From Virgifigura sp964551315 (GTDB taxonomy: Bacteria > Pseudomonadota > Alphaproteobacteria > Dongiales > Dongiaceae), in assembly GCA_964551315.1 (NCBI GenBank), contig CAZKCM010000016.1, positions 7,730-71,729 of the forward strand: 64,000 nt of DNA, given 5' to 3'. Below are positions 61,578 through 64,000 of this stretch, piece by piece. The notes beneath the pieces are model-generated. The model was not told the origin of the DNA, searched no databases, and saw only the letters and a program-made list of their open reading frames with translations. Numbering within the stretch: the first letter of the stretch is position 1; every line of letters starts with the position of its first letter. Position numbers and translations under genes: made by a program.

Positions 61578-62294
61578 CTAGTGCCCCGACATCAATCCGA
61601 TGCGGGCGGATTCCAAAGCCAAGCTGTTGAACCGGAGGCGCGTCGCGGCGGCGCCGATGATCTGCGCGAAGTTCGTGGCAACCACATCGATGCTGGTCGA
61701 ATGCGAAATCGATTGGTCGTTCGCCGAATTGACGATCTGCGTGAGAACGCCTCTGTCGATCTGATGGAGGATCTGGGTTCCGGGCGAGGTCACCTGGACG
61801 CCGTTCGGAACGGCGCCGATGCTGAACCCGCCGCCCGGCTCGGCGGTCTGGGGACCGCCCGACGCCAACCCGCCGTTGTCGTTCGGCGCCATGCCGGAGT
61901 TCTGCGGGCCGACCGGCTGGCTCGGTCCGACCGGTGCATTCGGCCCGACCGGCTCGGTCGGCCCAACCGGCCCAGTCGGCCCGACGGGGCCCACCGGCCC
62001 GACGACGGTCGTTTGAAGGTTTCGGAAATCGTTGGGCCCGACGACGTTGAATCGGGTGCGCAGGACCAACGCGTTGTTGACCGTCGTCGAAACGGTCACG
62101 CCGATGGCGAAGTGGAACGGACCCACGGTGAAGCCGCCGCGCAGCCGGTCCAGCGTCGAGTCCGGCAGGGGTCGCAGCCCATGGAGGGCGAGAAGGTCGG
62201 CTTCAGCCGCCGCGCCCGACCTGACCGGTGCGGCGACGCAAGCCGCGGCGAGAACGGTCGAGAGAGCGATCGCACCAACACTGCCTGTCTTCAC
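61578..62294 (-). CDS. Secreted collagen-like protein with double-glycine leader motif
   Basis: 238 aa: Sec signal peptide to about residue 29, then LPDSTLDRLRGG ending at residue 54 (L-12, L-7, L-4, G-2, G-1), a beta-rich segment, a Gly-Pro-X tract with VGP every 6 residues (VGPTGPVGPTEPVGPNAP and on), and a C-terminal Asn/Ser/Ile-rich domain (QIVNSANDQSISHSTSIDVV). Proteins with an L-x-x-x-x-L-x-x-L-x-G-G-F start next to C39 peptidases recur in Proteobacteria with uncertain function. I infer a surface fibre or adhesin subunit processed after GG. Confidence 0.7.
   Translation of the reverse strand: MKTGSVGAIALSTVLAAACVAAPVRSGAAAEADLLALHGLRPLPDSTLDRLRGGFTVGPFHFAIGVTVSTTVNNALVLRTRFNVVGPNDFRNLQTTVVGPVGPVGPTGPVGPTEPVGPNAPVGPSQPVGPQNSGMAPNDNGGLASGGPQTAEPGGGFSIGAVPNGVQVTSPGTQILHQIDRGVLTQIVNSANDQSISHSTSIDVVATNFAQIIGAAATRLRFNSLALESARIGLMSGH
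61899..62004 (-). repeat. Collagen-like VGP repeat tract
   Basis: About 11 successive tripeptides of the form V/T/N/S-G/E/A/Q-P, with strict VGP at every second or third unit; at DNA level a degenerate 9/18-bp repetition of GGNCCGGTCGGNCCG type. Length variation by slippage is likely. Confidence 0.7.
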
Positions 62295-62305
62295 CGTCGC
62301 CTCCG

Positions 62306-63022
62306 TCAGAACTCGTTGTGCATGAAGGTGCTGAGAAGCGTGAAGTTCGCGAGCGCATCGCGAGTCAGCGCCGTGCCCAAGGGCGCCTTCTGACGAACCC
62401 GCCAGTCACGCTGGTGGTTGAAATACTTCCGCGCCAGGTCGGCCTCTTCGCGGATCAGGAAAACGATGCCGCCGTGCCAGACCGCCTCGAAGTCCTCCAG
62501 CCGCATGATTCTCACGCCGAGAGCGGGATCACCGATCACGACCTCGCCCTCGGCGATGCCCTTGATCACGACGAAGTGCAGATAGCCGCCGGTGTTTATC
62601 AGCGTGATCGCGGGGACGCCGAGCTCAGCCAGCGTTTCCAGCGACATCTTGAACCCGTCGGCCCGCAGGCCGCGGCCCTCCAGGTATTTCTTCATGTCGA
62701 GCAACGAGAAGCCCTGGCGCCGGATCTTCTCCTGATCGCCGGCCTCGTACATTACCGTGAAGACCTCCGCCTCGGTGGTCGGGCGGTCATAATGGTAGGT
62801 GAGCAGGCTCGCGATCGCGGCGGAGCCGCAGCTGTAATCGTATTGCTGCCGGATGACGGTCTGGAAGCGAGCCTCGCGAAGGCTCACCACCGGCGCGCGG
62901 AACGTCAGCCCGCCGATCGAGGTCTGGAACTCGCCGGCGCTGGCCGCCGCGGGTGGCAGAGTGACCACCGATGCGCCGATCAGGCAGCCTGCCACGAAGC
63001 CGTGGATTCTGCGAATCCGCAT
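62306..63022 (-). CDS. Stand-alone secreted C39-family peptidase, FapD-like
   Basis: 238 aa with a Sec signal (residues 1-29, ending ASAG). The C39 triad is complete: Gln60/Cys65 in QQYDYSCGSAAI, His149 in YLHFVVIKG, Asp165 in VVIGDPALG. Unlike classical C39 domains it is not fused to an ABC exporter and would be periplasmic. C39 peptidases cut after Gly-Gly leaders; FapD of the Pseudomonas amyloid system is a C39 peptidase. It lies between two genes whose products carry GG-leaders at residues 53-54. Confidence 0.88.
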   Translation of the reverse strand: MRIRRIHGFVAGCLIGASVVTLPPAAASAGEFQTSIGGLTFRAPVVSLREARFQTVIRQQYDYSCGSAAIASLLTYHYDRPTTEAEVFTVMYEAGDQEKIRRQGFSLLDMKKYLEGRGLRADGFKMSLETLAELGVPAITLINTGGYLHFVVIKGIAEGEVVIGDPALGVRIMRLEDFEAVWHGGIVFLIREEADLARKYFNHQRDWRVRQKAPLGTALTRDALANFTLLSTFMHNEF

Positions 63023-63073
63023 CCTGCCTCCTCTGGCCTTACGGACGAACCGGTCGCCTCGGCGCGGACTCGC

Positions 63074-63472
63074 TCATGGCGCTCCGACGCTGGCGCCGGC
63101 GCCGAGATGGATGTTCAGGATCGTGCTGTTCTGGAAGCTGACGTTGTTGCCGCTGTTGGTCATCACGTTGTTGATGCCGCCCGAATTGCCGACCAGGCTC
63201 AGGGAGCTCCCGGTCTTAATCTGCTCGCCGGCGGCGAAATCATTGCCCAAGAACTCGAATCCCTGGCTGGAGCTGGAGGTCTGGGTCACATCGGTCCAGG
63301 ACAAGGACTGACCACCGCTCGCCGCGGACAGTTCGTCGGCCGACAGTGTTTCGACGGCGCCCGCGTCCAGGGCGAAGAAATCCTCGGAACCGGCCGGCTC
63401 GTCCGCGACGGCGAAGCCGGTCCACAGCATCGCCGCAATCGCCGCTGCCGCCGGACACACCCCGATCTTCAT
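63074..63472 (-). CDS. Small secreted Asn/Ser-rich protein with double-glycine leader
   Basis: 132 aa: Sec signal peptide (residues 1-23, ending AVA), then LSADELSAASGG ending exactly at residue 54, matching the class II bacteriocin leader pattern (L-12 S-11, E-8 L-7, G-2 G-1). The mature part is rich in Gly, Ser and Asn (NSGGINNVMTNSGNNVSF, then QNSTILNIHLG) with hydrophobic alternation, resembling amyloid-type repeats. Probably a minor or nucleating fibre subunit. Confidence 0.75.
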   Translation of the reverse strand: MKIGVCPAAAAIAAMLWTGFAVADEPAGSEDFFALDAGAVETLSADELSAASGGQSLSWTDVTQTSSSSQGFEFLGNDFAAGEQIKTGSSLSLVGNSGGINNVMTNSGNNVSFQNSTILNIHLGAGASVGAP

Positions 63473-63585
63473 GGTTCGACGCTCCTGTCGTTCTTGTCGT
63501 TGTGCGCATTCGATCGGCGGACGGACCCTTCGATCGAAAAGGGCCGGTGGGCCGTAGCCCACCGGCAGATCGTGCCCCATCGCGT

Positions 63586-64000
63586 CTAGTTGGTGCCGCT
63601 CGTGCCGACGCCGCCGTTGGCGGCCGGCGTGAACGAGCCCTGTGCGCTGATCGTCACGCTGTTCTGCTGCAGGTTGTTGAAGCCGGACGTCACCTGCATG
63701 GTGCCAATGCCGCCGATGTTGCTCTGCGTGCCGGTGGCGGCCCCGGTGGTGAAGCTGAGCGCACCACCTGCACCGCCGGCGCCGCTTTCGCCGCCATCAC
63801 CGCCCAAACCGCCAAGCGGGGCGAAGCTGTTGTAGGAAACCTCCCCTTCCAGTTCCGACTCCGCCACGATCTCCACCTTGGAAACGCTGACGGTACCGCC
63901 GCCGATGATCGCCACGCCGCCGTCCTCGGCCTCGACCTCGTTCACGGCGTTGTTGTTGCCGGCGACGCTCTCCTCGCCGCTGGCCTCGTTCTCGTTCTCT
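63586..64000 (-). CDS. Partial Gly/Asn-rich fibre-like protein; N-terminus beyond window
   Basis: The last 137 codons or so are visible (stop at 63586). Acidic, then Gly-rich (LGGLGGDGGESGAGGAGG), then GTMQVTSGFNNLQQNSVTIS near the C-terminus. The FNNLQQNSV-type sequence resembles the Asn/Gln-rich strand-turn units of functional amyloids. The first gene of the visible cluster; its predicted GG-leader, if any, is off-window. Confidence 0.65.
   Translation of the reverse strand, partial: ENENEASGEESVAGNNNAVNEVEAEDGGVAIIGGGTVSVSKVEIVAESELEGEVSYNSFAPLGGLGGDGGESGAGGAGGALSFTTGAATGTQSNIGGIGTMQVTSGFNNLQQNSVTISAQGSFTPAANGGVGTSGTN

Noticed and set aside
1..64000. CRISPR arrays, rRNA, tRNA, integrases and transposases
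   Set aside because: None seen on either strand; the recombination island lacks phage integration or structural genes.

Overview
The window is GC-rich bacterial chromosome of alphaproteobacterial character. The evidence for that is gene content: RecD2-type helicase, Tat-exported LivK and PotD binding proteins, a form-II CoxL-like molybdoenzyme, and an 86-aa XRE protein of a type common in that class. The order is probably Rhodospirillales-like, but that is inference. I saw no rRNA, tRNA, CRISPR array or insertion sequence. Almost all genes are tightly packed metabolic, transport and regulatory genes.

Region 1 (1-4.7 kb): the tail of a spermidine synthase, a large SAM/class III cyclase/AAA-ATPase/TPR signalling protein, and a secreted alpha/beta hydrolase. 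Region 2 (4.7-12.8 kb): a phage-style recombination island without phage structural genes. It holds RecD2, a possibly frameshifted small gene, a leftward operon (Rad52-like annealing protein, SSB, two small proteins, RuvB), a divergent YqaJ/lambda-exonuclease-like nuclease, and a LexA/CI-like repressor that lacks the Ser-Lys dyad. Three promoters in the island carry the same TGC-N6-GCA palindromes, two of them as operator pairs exactly 52 bp apart.

Region 3 (12.8-20.1 kb): FAD oxidoreductase, polysaccharide pyruvyl transferase-like protein, CoxL-like molybdoenzyme, CysQ and Sua5. Region 4 (20.1-26.6 kb): a polar amino acid uptake operon without its ATPase, a FCD-GntR regulator with a matching GTATAC palindrome at the operon head, a gamma-glutamyltranspeptidase-like enzyme and a GlcD/D2HGDH-like flavoprotein. 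Region 5 (26.6-31.5 kb): a ZIP-like membrane protein, an acyl-CoA dehydrogenase, and two PEP-CTERM proteins, each behind a textbook sigma-54 promoter with shared upstream elements. Region 6 (31.8-37.4 kb): branched-chain amino acid ABC transporter split into convergent LivGF and LivKHM arms. Region 7 (37.7-46.6 kb): a histidine-rich membrane protein, DinB, a formylglycine sulfatase/phosphonate monoesterase-like enzyme, a CPA1 antiporter, a small XRE protein, a methyltransferase and a Na/Pi cotransporter with no canonical start codon. Region 8 (46.8-56.6 kb): potDBCA polyamine transporter, hydantoinase, MFS permease and a class III aminotransferase. Region 9 (56.6-58.2 kb): a low-density patch with an orphan gene and decayed fragments.

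Region 10 (58.2-64.0 kb, running off the right edge) is the most unusual. All genes point left: a partial Asn/Gln/Gly-rich protein, a 132-aa Asn/Ser-rich protein, a stand-alone secreted C39 peptidase, a collagen-like protein, an outer-membrane beta-barrel with an N-terminal coiled coil, and a VpsR-like sigma-54 activator. The parts match the architecture of the Pseudomonas Fap functional-amyloid system (FapD = C39 peptidase, FapF = coiled-coil barrel). In addition, two of the Sec-exported proteins carry double-glycine leaders ending at exactly residue 54. I infer an alphaproteobacterial Fap-like fibre system in which a periplasmic C39 peptidase trims GG-leaders.
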